Part shown: one piece after another, positions 1-8,641 of the stretch | Position numbering within the stretch: the stretch's first letter is position 1 | Layout of the letters: the number at the start of each line of letters is the position of its first letter | DNA from: Diphasiastrum complanatum | Lineage: Eukaryota; Streptophyta; Lycopodiopsida; Lycopodiales; Lycopodiaceae | DNA length: 60,000 bases | Assembly (NCBI GenBank): GCA_029204225.1 | Contig: CM055096.1 | Span: 61,920,957-61,980,956, forward strand | Reading direction: 5' to 3' | Position numbers and translations under genes: made by a program | The notes under the pieces: generated by a model | What the model saw: only the letters and a program-made list of their open reading frames with translations | What the model was told of the DNA's origin: nothing | Databases searched by the model: none

Positions 1-314
1 TAACCCACTATCTGCGGAACTTAGTTTGTTGTTTGCTTCGTCCGTGGTGTGTGTCCATTTTGCTAGTACTTCGTTGATCATGGGTCGTAAAGACACGACA
101 ATTTCAGGACCGCCTTTGTAACCATAGTCGAGGCCATTGTAGTTGGGCTTCAGTCATCATTCGTGGACCGCAGGAGTTGACTTGCAGTTTCCTATGATTG
201 TCTTTGTTGTTGATCGAGGTTTGTAGTTTGCAGTTTATTGCGAATCTACGGTCTGTCGGACTTCGTCGTCATCTTCGTTCATATATGTCGTGATGTGGTT
301 GCCATAGTGGTGGA
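1..314. other. unassigned flank at window start
   Basis: I recognise no coding frame or repeat here. It lies just beyond the RNase H end of the minus-strand copia wreck that follows, so it may be that element's 3' LTR, but I see no polypurine tract followed by TG. Confidence 0.3.
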
Positions 315-328
315 TTGCGACTTGTGGT

Positions 329-912
329 TCATAAGCTAACGATGCTTAATTTGTGGCTGAAAACTTCAAGTTTCTTCAACTCCCTCTCAAAGCATGGTAG
401 CTTTATGACTCCGAGACTTGCACATTGTTTTTCAAACATTGTCTTATCAAGAGGCTTTGTAAGAATATCAACCATCATCTGCTTTGTTGGAACGAACTCG
501 GTTTTCAGCTTCTCCTTCTCAGCTAGATCCCTTATCAGATGATACTTGATAGCAATGTGTTTTGTTTTGGAATGAAACATGGGATCCTTTATTAGATGTA
601 TGGCAGATGTGTTATCCATATGTAAAGTCAGCGGCTCATCAATGTTATCTCCTAGTCGATCATCGAGGAACTGTTTAAGCCATGTAAGCTCATTGGCCAT
701 CTTGGCTGCCGCAACGTATTCTACTTTATAGGGTAATATTTTATACTGATCCAAAGACCGGTGGCATTAGTTGCTATGGTGCAGCCTCCTGAAATGCTCT
801 TGGAGTCGTCTCTTATAGATGCCCAACTTGCATCGTTGTAGGATTTCATTTGAAATCCTGCATCTTGAGAAAAACAAAGACCATAGTTCTTTGTTTGTTT
901 CAGATATTGCAA
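329..912 (-). pseudogene. copia RNase H and reverse transcriptase tail, broken
   Basis: Two overlapping minus frames (721-912, then 329-754) together give a copia RNase H domain. The first carries the D-A-S-W box (SYNDASWAS). The second carries a degraded E-Y-V-A-A box, an MDNTSAIHL box and the TKHIAIKYHLIRD segment, ending with a normal RNase H tail (VDILTKPLDKTMFE). A frameshift near 721-754 separates the first catalytic box from the rest. In a live element this domain removes the RNA strand during cDNA synthesis; here it cannot be made as one protein. Confidence 0.85.
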
Positions 913-1153
913 AATACTCTTCGCAATTTTCTAGTGTGCGGGTCTTGGGTCAATGTTGAACTGGCTCATTCTGAATACTGTGCAAGCAATGTCTGGTCAT
1001 GTGTTGTCTGCCAAATACATTAATGAAGCAATAAGCCTTCTATCAGGCTTTTGCAGCATAGCTTCTTGCTCTGCATCATTTCAAGGATAGTCTTCAATAG
1101 TCAACACTGTGTTAGGAACCATTGGAGTATTTACTCCTGCGACAATCTATCAT
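913..1153 (-). pseudogene. copia reverse transcriptase thumb region, frame lost
   Basis: This lies between the YVDD-containing part and the RNase H part of the same minus-strand element and has the right length for the thumb and connection region. No single frame stays open. Read across frames it shows decayed segments of the usual leucine-rich connection. Assigned mainly by position. Confidence 0.55.
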
Positions 1154-1773
1154 CTAGAAGTCGTCAATTATCTTGTGGATGTATCTTGATTGGTGTAGAG
1201 ATAATTTTCTAGCTTCACTTGTTTCACCTAGATCTGATATCTCAAAGTGTTTTGAAAAATCCTCTTTTACTCGTGCAATCATAACATCAATCCTTAACAA
1301 AACTAATGTGTCATCGACGTAGACCCCAATGATAATAATTTCACCATGTATCATCTTCACATAGACATTGTAATCAGCCCTTGAAGGCTGGAAGCCTAAG
1401 GATCTAAGTGTGTGATCCTTCTTCTTATACCATTGTTTGACATACTGTTTCAGCCTGTAGATGCTCTTACGCATCTTGCAAGCATATTTAAGAAATGTTT
1501 TGCAAGTAAAGCCTGGCGGTTGGTCCATGTAGTTTTCTTCCTTTTTAGATCTCCATGCAGAAACACTGCCTTCTCATCTACAATATGGATCTTGAGATTG
1601 TAGGTTGCTGCATATGCAAACAATATGTGTAGCGAAGTATGCTTGACTACAAGAGAAAAGGTACCAGTGTAGTCGACACCATATTTTACTGAGAAATCCT
1701 TGGCAACTAGTCCGGCTTTGTATTTTGATACATTGCCATCCGGTCCATATTTGTATTTGTAGACCCTTTGCAT
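1154..1773 (-). pseudogene. copia reverse transcriptase core, broken
   Basis: Minus frames 1450-1773 and 1154-1528 hold the RVT_2 core. The fingers (YKYGPDGNVSKYKAGLVAK) and an aberrant motif A (HIVDEKAVFLHGDL) are in one frame. The MDQPPGF box, a decayed SIYRLKQ box and the catalytic YVDDTLVL box are in the other. The frame changes near 1450-1528. Motif A differs from the usual QMDVxxAFLNG, but an Asp is still present. Non-functional. Confidence 0.87.
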
Positions 1774-2645
1774 TTGACAGTCTTCCTATCTACTGGTAAG
1801 GGTTCGAGGTTCCACACATCATTATGTTTCATGGAGGTTATTTCGTCTTTCATGGCCTTAATCTAGTTTTCTTTCTCTGGGCTATTGACAGCTTCTTCAT
1901 ATGTCCAGGATTCACTGCTTAATCTGCAAAATTCTTCTTGAGTGAAAGCTGAGCTTTCTAAAATATATCTACCAGGTTGTCTTCTTTCTCTAAGGGATCT
2001 CCTTGGAGGTGGTGTAGGTGTGGCCTTGCCTTTGTCCCTTCTGTTGACAACAGATTTCTCGTGCGTTGCAAGTATTCTGGGTACAAGCTGCACGTTGGAT
2101 TGTTCGTCATCTGACCTGTCACTCAGTCCGTTTAGAATTCGAATGTCTTCTTCTTGATTTTCAGAATCCGCTCTTTTTGTCGATGCTGGTAGGTCATAGT
2201 ATTTCTTTCCAAAAATTTCATAGCTAACTGGATCTGCATTAGCCATTGTTCTTGTTTCATCGAACTTCACATCTCTAATGGTTTGAATTTGATTAGTTTT
2301 TGGCAGATAGATCTTGTAGTATGATGAGTGTGTATCATATCCTACAAGGTATCCCTACTCGACCTTTTCATCTAGCTTCTTGTGGATCTTTTCAGAAACG
2401 TATGCATATGATATACAACCAAAGATGCGTACATGAGTTAGATTAGGCTTGTTTCCCCACCACACTTCATGTGGAGTAGTGTTAGGAATGTCTGATTTCG
2501 GTGTCCTATTCTGCAGTTAAGTAGCCGTAGCTACTGCTTCAACCCATATGATCTTGATGTCTTTAAATAGGCCATCATGCACCTTGCTGCTCCAATGAGA
2601 GTTCTGTTCTTTCGTTCTGCTACACCATTGTGTTGTGGTGTATAG
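1774..2645 (-). pseudogene. copia integrase C-terminus and linker, broken
   Basis: The minus frame 1863-2270 is the acidic, Ser/Arg-rich linker between integrase and reverse transcriptase (PPRRSLRERRQPGRY, then SWTYEEAV). Upstream, to 2645, other frames give the integrase C-terminal signature around RIFGC and the VGYDTHSS segment. Frames change and a TAG interrupts the VGY region. The catalytic integrase core is missing because the element is cut at 2645. Confidence 0.8.
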
Positions 2646-2709
2646 TGTTAAAATATCACTTCCAACTTGTATCTTGTAGATCTCAAGTTATTTGAGCTTG
2701 ATAGGATCT
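2646..2709 (+). repeat. 64-bp LTR scrap (family 1 LTR start)
   Basis: It begins TGTTAAAATATCACTTCC and matches, in reverse complement, the end of the 851-bp LTR at 6534-7384 up to ATAGGATCT, where similarity stops. It abuts a broken copia integrase on the left and an unrelated endonuclease-like fragment on the right, so it marks an insertion or rearrangement point. Confidence 0.85.
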
Positions 2710-3058
2710 ATAAGTCCTTTACCATATGGGGAAGGTGGCAGCATGCATAAATCAAGTCCAGATGAAGTTGGTTACACTCGTGGTCATACCAGGGGTTGTG
2801 TGGTCAATTATGTCGTAAGTGCTTGGGCCGTGGAGATGGAAAACAAGGGATGCAGCAGTATGCAAGGTCCAGACAAGAAAAAGAGACTGGTCCGTCAAAG
2901 TATTGTCGTAAGGGTAGTCAACAACACTACTCCCTCCACTGTGTGGAAAACAAGTAAAGTCACCTGAATCAGGCCACTGCAATAAGCCATTGTAAATGGC
3001 CAATCCACGAGCCTTGCCCAACTGAAGCATCTGCTCTCCGTATGCAGTAACTGGACCC
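2710..3058 (-). pseudogene. endonuclease/exonuclease/phosphatase-like fragment
   Basis: A minus frame from about 3055 down to 2752 reads like the C-terminal half of an EEP-fold endonuclease of the kind found in LINE-type retroelements: GLAIYNGLLQWPDSGDFTCF followed by GSSVVDY, which fits the conserved G-x-S-x-x-D-Y box. No reverse transcriptase is attached. It sits between an LTR scrap and a copia protease/integrase remnant, so it may have been captured or inserted. Family assignment is by motif only. The part of the long minus frame beyond 3058 is antisense to copia, not endonuclease. Confidence 0.5.
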
Positions 3059-3120
3059 TCTGGATCATCTAAAAGGATAGATCTTGATAATGTTTTGTAT
3101 GTTCCATCCATTACAAAACC

Positions 3121-4098
3121 TTGGTTAGTCTTGGTCAATTAATGGACAATGGACTAAATGTACATTTCAAGAATGGAGTGTGTTCCATCTTGAAAAATAA
3201 TAAGTGCATAGCTAGTGGCATTAAGCAAGGAAGGCTTTTCAAGTTGGATGCTAATGTGGCTATTGAAAGTGTGAATATGGTTAGGGAGGAGCTGACTCAA
3301 GTGGAGCTTTGGCACAAAAGATTGGGCCATCCTAATCTTCAATCAATGGAATCCATGGCATCAAAGGAGCTAGCTCTTGGCCTACCAAAAGCTTTCAAGA
3401 AGTGTGGCAAAGTGTGTGAGGCATGTGGACTTGCAAAGTCACACAAGACTTTCTACAAGATATCTTTAACAAGATCTACCTCACCTTTAGATCTTATCCA
3501 TTCGGATGTACATACTTTTTCTCATGAAAGTAATGGAAGAGCTTTAATGTATGTGACTTTTATTAATGATTATACTAGATACACTTGGACTGAACTATTG
3601 CCTAAGAAAAGCCTTGTATATGAAGCTTTTGTAAAGTTTAAGTCTCTAGTGGAAAAGCAACTTAGTTCTTGCATTAAAGTTCTAAGATGTGATAATGGAG
3701 GAGATTATATCTCCAACAAGATGAGAGACTTTTGTGAGATCAATGGCATTAAGAGAGAACTCACTTGTCCTTACACCCCCCAACAAAATGGGGTGGCCGA
3801 GAGGAAAAATAGGAGTCTTTGTGAATGTGCAAAGTCTTTAAGACTTGATGCGTCTCTACCCATCACTTTTTTGGGGGAGGCCATAACTTGTGCCAATTAC
3901 TTATGTAATAGTCTTCCTAGTAGTGCTATTGGTGGGATCTCAACATTTCAAGCTTTTTTTGGCAATAAGCCCAGTGTAAAAGATTTTAAAGTGTTTGGAT
4001 GTATATGTTATGTCCACATTCCTTTGGAAACGAGAAGGAAAGAAGATGCAACTTCCTTCAAAGGAATATTTGTAGGCTATAGTGAAAATAGCAAATGA
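3121..4098 (+). pseudogene. copia GAG_pre-integrase and integrase core
   Basis: A 325-residue open frame. Residues 40-95 are the GAG_pre domain (LWHKRLGHPN, then CEACGLAKSH). Residues 120-260 are the integrase core with all three acidic positions: HSDVH, RCDNGGD (the usual NGGEY is changed to NGGDY) and the Glu in QQNGVAERKNR. The frame ends at a TGA inside VGYSENSK-x-YRIFDP, so integrase and reverse transcriptase are uncoupled. A frameshift near 3115 separates it from the upstream LDNVLYVP segment. Confidence 0.88.
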
Positions 4099-4169
4099 TA
4101 TAGGATATTTGATCCTCTAAAGTAAAACTTAGCAAGGTTGTCTTATTTGATGAATCTCAAAGTTACAAG

Positions 4170-4945
4170 TTGTCTCCAAATTCATCTAATCTCTTAGGTG
4201 ATGAAGATCTTGCAACTCCTAAGGAGGAGCCTCTTGAAAGTGATCTTTTGGAAGATCAAAATCATGTGCCAAAGGAGCCGAGAAGATCCACAAGGAGCAA
4301 GGCCGAGCCTTCAAGGCTCACATACTTTGAGAAAGGAAAGCAAAGGGAAGACACATCTCCTTCTACCTCTTACTCTTTTCTAACCACAATTCTTGAAGAG
4401 CCATCATGTTATGAAGACGCAAGTAGATCACAAGTTTGGAGAGATGCAATGCAAGTAGAGTTTGATGCTTTGATAGATAATCAAACTTGGAATCTTGTAC
4501 ACCTTCCATATGGGAAGAAGCCACTTGCATGTAAGTGGATCTGTAGATTAAAGTACAATCAAGATGGTTCTATAAGTAAGTACAAAGCTAGATTGGTTGC
4601 TAAGGGGTTTCTTCAAACTAAAGGCATAGATTATGAAGAAACATTTGCTCCTATAGCAAAACTTGTAACCATTAGATTGATCATTTGTATTGCTACTTTA
4701 TTCAAGTGGAATCTCTATCAAATGAATGTGACAAATGCTTTTTGAATGGCTACTTGGAGGAGGAAATATACATGTTGCAACCTGAGGGCTTCATCAAGGA
4801 TGGTGAGGAGGAAAAGGTTTGCCACTTAAGGAAGAGCCTATATGGCTTGAAGCAAGCACCTAGATCTTGGTACAATAGGTTGCATGATTTTCTCTACTCT
4901 CTTGGCTTTGTGATTAGCTCTTATGACCCTTACATATACAAATTA
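4170..4945 (+). pseudogene. copia linker and reverse transcriptase N-half
   Basis: The first frame (4170-4745) covers the linker (RRSTRSKAEPSRLTY) and the fingers (KWICRLKYNQDGSISKYKAR), and ends at motif A. There the usual QMDVxNAF reads QMNVTNAF, an Asp to Asn change at a catalytic position, followed by a TGA. The next frame (4685 on) continues with NGYLEEEIYMLQPEGF and YGLKQAPRSWYN and dies after YDPYIYK. The change and the truncation make it inactive. Confidence 0.88.
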
Positions 4946-5159
4946 TACAACACAACTAGCACTGGAAAAAGAAACGAGCCATACAAACAAAATGTATTAC
5001 GATCTTCAAACATCATTTTACAAAACTGTCTATAGTCTCTGCCATCTTATCACTTTTAAGAAATCATGACAACCAAAACTAAAATGTTCCAACCTAAATT
5101 CAGAAATTCTTTAACAACTTCACACTAATCAATCTGTTAATTTTAGCCTGCACCTTCTG
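4946..5159 (-). other. 3' flank of the minus recombinase relic
   Basis: AT-rich, with no coding frame. By position it is the 3' untranslated side of the broken recombinase read leftward from 5160. I see none of the hairpin or ACGTTATT modules that flank the plus-strand copy, so the end of that element has been lost. Confidence 0.4.
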
Positions 5160-6290
5160 TCAAGCCCACCATTCGTCATCAAAACTAACAGTAGAATCCG
5201 AGTAATAACATTCAACATTTTTACAGCTATCAGATTTGGAATTCAAATCATCAAAACAAGCTACAAAGTCAACATTAGTCGCCGCTTTCAAAGGGACGCC
5301 ACCACAAACATTATGGATAGCCTCGTAACGCTTTTGCTCATATTCCAAAGCAGCTTCCAATCAAATGGCTCCTCCAGTATGAGTAACAACAAAAGCGATA
5401 TTATGTAATGCTCGCATCTCAACGCCTTCAACATCTGATCATGAATTATAACGCATGTACCCCTCGTGCGACATATGTCCAGCAAGCTTCATGCCGATTT
5501 ATGGAGAAACACCCATTGAATTCAGCTTACCACAGTGCAACGTGCACTCTTGTAGGTAATATGGTTAACATGGCATCCAGAATTCTCACTAATCATATTT
5601 TTCATCCACTTAGCAATTGTTTTCATTCCAACTCGTTGCACACAAAAACAATAAACATCAAAAATCCTAATGATGAAATGAAAAGAAAAAAAACAAGACA
5701 AACACAAACAAAAGAACAAAAACATACCACATTAGGATTACTCCACACACCATCAATGGCATACAAGAAAAACGGATGTAAATTGCCATCTTCTACTAGC
5801 CAAGTAGGCAAACATGCAAAATAAACCTCAAAAGAAGAAACTACGTCAGGTAAGTTGCACGTAACTAGATTACGCAACCTTTCAGGATTGCAATGCATCA
5901 AATCTACCTAGTTATGATTCTTTGAGCCACGTTCATCAAACCTTATAAACTTCCCCATATGACCAAAATGGGTCCAAATCAGAAATACACAGATTATATT
6001 ATTCAGAATGTCCTCTAACGCAAAAGTTATGACAAATATAAAACACAAGCCACATTAGCACCCTGTTAGCAGTGTCACACTGAAGAAACGGTTGACACGG
6101 AATCAATTGGACTTGAAAGGGAGTAAGAGATTGTGCGTACTTTCTTTTCCTACCAATGCCAGGTAGCACAAGATCTTCTAACAACAGTCAACAACAACTT
6201 TTTTGAAATGAGGATCAACCATAATGTTGAATTCTTCAACAACAACACCTGTAAATACCCTCATTTCCTCCAACCTAGCTCGAATTATCC
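5160..6290 (-). pseudogene. Crypton-like tyrosine recombinase relic, copy 1
   Basis: Read across three minus frames, this is a diverged second copy of the recombinase at 8642-10446. The best-conserved stretch (GRKRKYAQSL through FYICHNFCVRGHSE) is about 70% identical by eye. Catalytic-type positions: Arg in CVRGHSE, Lys in SKNH, KSAR (box II, Arg kept), GH in AGHMSHEG and Tyr in YMRYN. It ends in DEWWA before the stop at 5160. Damage includes a TAA after RGHSE, a frameshift near 5955, a TAG near 5910, a stop after GVSP and a TGA after RYNS. A GTATGT donor lies at the same codon boundary as in copy 2. The 5' end is cut at about 6290 by a copia integrase scrap. Confidence 0.75.
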
Positions 6291-6533
6291 AACCAAAGGC
6301 TTACAATACTACATCACCCTCATTGACGATTTCAGTAAGTTTTCTGTCGTGTACATCATTCACAAGAAATCCGAAGCTCTTGATAAGTTTAACAAAAAGT
6401 AAATTTGGTTGAGAAGTAGACTGAAAGAAAATTTAGCAAATATGAACTGTTAAAAACGGAGAATACATCTCCAACCAATTTGTTGATTTCTGCAGCAATC
6501 GTGGTATCCTTCACAGAAAGACTGCATCCTATA
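6285..6533 (+). pseudogene. copia integrase scrap (family A)
   Basis: The plus strand reads GLQYYITLIDDFSKF and IHKKSEALDKF, then after a frameshift NGEYISNQFVDFCSNRGI, the core integrase region holding the second catalytic Asp neighbourhood. Stops and frame changes follow within about 250 bp. The closest relative in the window is the integrase piece at 38112-38342. It abuts the LTR at 6534. Confidence 0.8.
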
Positions 6534-7384
6534 TGTCAATTTTCAGAGAAAACGGACAAATATTGATTGTACTATCAATCATTAAGAGTTATTGATTGCT
6601 TAATCCAAAGATCTATCAAGTTCTAGATGTTAGATCTTCATCTAGATGCTTTACACTATGATTTAAGCAAGAGCAATGGATCAAATGATCAAACACATGG
6701 ATGGGCGGCCTCACACGTGCGGAGGACAGTACCTATACGACCTTTTTACAGAGAGTAAAGTACATTAACTTACAAATGCATTTCATTCATCAAAACTCAA
6801 GACAAATGTGGAAATCTCAACAAAATTAGAATTTGCCAATGTCACATCAACTTGTTATCGATTTGGTTGATCTCTTTATAGATCAAGTACATCCATGAGC
6901 TGTGTACTGTCCAGTAGGCCTTCACACATGGGAAGAGTGCCTAGTCATCCAAATCCACCAATGGGAGTCATATGTGCTCATTTCCCAAAGTTGACTATTC
7001 TCTTTGGCTAGAAAACAAAAAGCTAGTCTTCCACATTTATAGGAATATTCTCTATAAAATAGGATCTAATGGAATCTTCCTATCTTATCTTCTAGAAGCT
7101 TATCCACACGTTTGTGTGTATCTTGACATGTGTGAGTAATAACTCATTCGCATGGAAGTCCAATCTATTTACAAAAAGTTTAACCAAATTGACCATTTTC
7201 AAGATTCTACTCAAAGGTCAATTTCACACTAGTGTAGATCAAGCTAAAACCAATCTAACTTAATAAAAATGACTTATGTACATTATTTCACATGTGGGAA
7301 CAGACTCCATACGTGTGAGATCCTATCAAGCTCAAATAACTTGAGATCTACAAGATACAACAAGTAGGAAGTGATATTTTAACA
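6534..7384 (-). repeat. LTR, family 1 (3' LTR of a minus copia)
   Basis: 851 bp, TGTCAATTTTC at the left edge and ATATTTTAACA at the right, so TG...CA in either reading. A purine-rich tract (AAGTGAGGAGGAG on the minus strand) lies immediately outside at 7385, as expected for the polypurine tract of a minus element whose RNase H follows. The same family recurs at 44247-45101 and, in plus orientation and truncated, at 45523-45854. It contains several CACATGTG-like sites. Confidence 0.9.
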
Positions 7385-7397
7385 CTCCTCCTCACTT

Positions 7398-7925
7398 CTA
7401 ACTTGGCAAGTCTAATGTACACATATCTACAACTCCAAGAGCATTTCTTAACTTGAAAAATGAATTTTTAGCCAAAGATTTGGTTAAGATATCAGCTATG
7501 CACTCGGATGAAGGCACATGATGAAGTTGAACCTCCTTGGATTGCACCTTCTCCCTCACAAAGTGATGAGCTATCTTAATATGCTTTGTTCTAGCATGGA
7601 AGATTGGATTGGTAACACTTTGTTGAGAAGCTTGATTGTCACAATAGATGCAAGGGACCTCCTCGACCTTTAGCACTTGAAGCTCCACCAAAAGTCTTCT
7701 TAGCCATAGGAGTTCTTTGGTTGTTGAAGTCAATGCCTTGTACTCGGCTTCACAAGAGGAAAGAGAAATTGTATCTTGATTTTTGGAAAGCCAAGATATC
7801 ACTCCTCCACAAAGAAAAGTGACAAATTCACTTATGGATCTTCTATCCATCTTATCTCCTACAAAATCTGAATCCGAAAATGCTCTCAAGTACAAGTTAG
7901 ATCCTTGATAGAGAATGCCAAAAAA
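7398..7925 (-). pseudogene. copia RNase H with reverse transcriptase tail
   Basis: The minus frame is open from about 7925 to the stop at 7398. It holds a complete RNase H: FSDSDFVGDK (first Asp), SLSSCEAEYKAL (Glu box), IYCDNQASQQ (Asp), ARTKHIKIAHHFVRE and a normal ADILTKSL tail. No stop interrupts this piece, so it is among the better preserved in the window. It begins abruptly at GILYQGSNLYLRAF where the tandem repeat starts, so the rest of the polyprotein is gone. Confidence 0.9.
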
Positions 7926-7929
7926 TCTA

Positions 7930-8285
7930 GTAGAAGCTGTGTATAAATATTAGTATACACATTGTATAAAAAAAGTGGCACATTATGGCATTTAGAGCAA
8001 TGGAGTCCGTTATCAGATGGCCCTGCTAATAACATATTAGATAACAAGCCCGAAGGGCCCGTTACGGGATATTTTGACGTCCAAGGGCGAGCCTGGGAAT
8101 TGTATATGTATAAAGATGTGTGTAAATATTAGTATACACATCATATAAAAAAAGTGGCACATTATGGCATTTAGAGTAACGAAGTCCGTTATCAGATGGC
8201 CCTGCTAATAACGTATTAGATAACGGGCCCGAAGGGCCCGTTACGAGATATTTTGACGTCCAAGGGCGAGCCCAGGAGGGCAAGC
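7930..8285. repeat. tandem repeat of ~180-bp units with GC hairpins
   Basis: Two consecutive units share about 165 bp, from TGTATAAATATTAGTATACA through AGTGGCACATTATGGCATTT to TATTTTGACGTCCAAGGGCG. Each unit carries a GGGCCC-based inverted repeat and several CGTTA/TAACG pentamers in alternating orientation. On the minus strand each unit reads hairpin, CGTTAT, ACGTTATT, then GCAGG, the same order as the left end of the recombinase element at 8521. The GC-rich blocks stand out from AT-rich surroundings. Confidence 0.85.
8221..8243. repeat. perfect hairpin, TAACGGGCCC arms with GAA spacer
   Basis: A 10-bp arm TAACGGGCCC is followed by GAA and the exact reverse complement. An imperfect copy lies at 8041-8063 (left arm AACAAGCCC) and a related copy with a TTC spacer at 8521-8538. 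Short inverted arms around a small spacer would suit a tyrosine-recombinase site, but no function is shown. Confidence 0.85.
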
Positions 8286-8520
8286 TCGTTAACTTGGGCA
8301 AGATTTGGAATCAAATTGAATGTGGTATTATATGTGTAAAGGTTTCCACTTAAACATTCAAGTATTTCTTAATCAAGAACAATTGACTAAATCATATTTC
8401 TCAACAAGAGTCTAGGGTCGAGTTGATAGTTTTAGGTCCAAAACTTTCCACATTAAAAGGACTTGACTACCAAATATGTCTTCTAAGAGTAGTAATTGCG
8501 TTCTTACAATATCTCATAGT
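8286..8520. other. AT-rich spacer left of the recombinase element
   Basis: I recognise no frame or repeat. It separates the hairpin tandem repeat from the hairpin at 8521. Confidence 0.4.
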
Positions 8521-8543
8521 GGGCCCTTCGGGCCCGTTACGTG

Positions 8544-8564
8544 ACGTTATTGGGCAGGTGTGGC
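8544..8564 (+). repeat. left inverted repeat of the recombinase element
   Basis: It begins ACGTTATTGGGCAGGTG and continues TGGC. It is repeated in reverse complement at 10802-10822 and, in shortened form (ACGTTATTAGCAGG on the minus strand), in the units of the tandem repeat to the left. Confidence 0.7.
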
Positions 8565-8641
8565 GCCATATATACGGTTTTTAAATCGTATATACGGCAA
8601 TTAATATTCACTTTTTGCGATTTTTTGAGGTGAATTTGTGA

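Larger units (their letters stand above)
315..2645 (-). mobile_element. Ty1/copia fragment, minus strand (family A)
   Basis: A minus-strand copia polyprotein runs from integrase C-terminus (about 2640) through the linker and reverse transcriptase to RNase H (about 329). The order integrase, reverse transcriptase, RNase H identifies Ty1/copia. It is broken into at least four frames. It lacks gag, protease and the integrase core. The 5' side ends exactly where a foreign LTR start (TGTTAAAATATC) appears at 2646. A relative of the same family lies at 36885-38345. Confidence 0.88.
3059..4945 (+). mobile_element. Ty1/copia fragment, plus strand (element B)
   Basis: A plus-strand copia polyprotein starts abruptly in the protease/GAG_pre boundary (GSSKRIDLDNVLYVP) and runs through integrase and the linker into reverse transcriptase. 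It stops at about 4945, after YDPYIYK, without the YVDD box. The start is fused to an unrelated endonuclease-like fragment and the end to the 3' flank of a recombinase relic. It has no LTRs. It is closely related to the copia at 40256-43402. Confidence 0.9.

Noticed and set aside
7930-8285. Possible CRISPR-like array or transcription terminators
   Set aside because: Only two long units, no short spacers, and the context is clearly eukaryotic. The hairpins fit element ends better.
8062-8301. 79-residue minus frame over the hairpin tandem repeat
   Set aside because: It is a product of the repeat and GC-rich hairpins; the two units give different frames and no domain.
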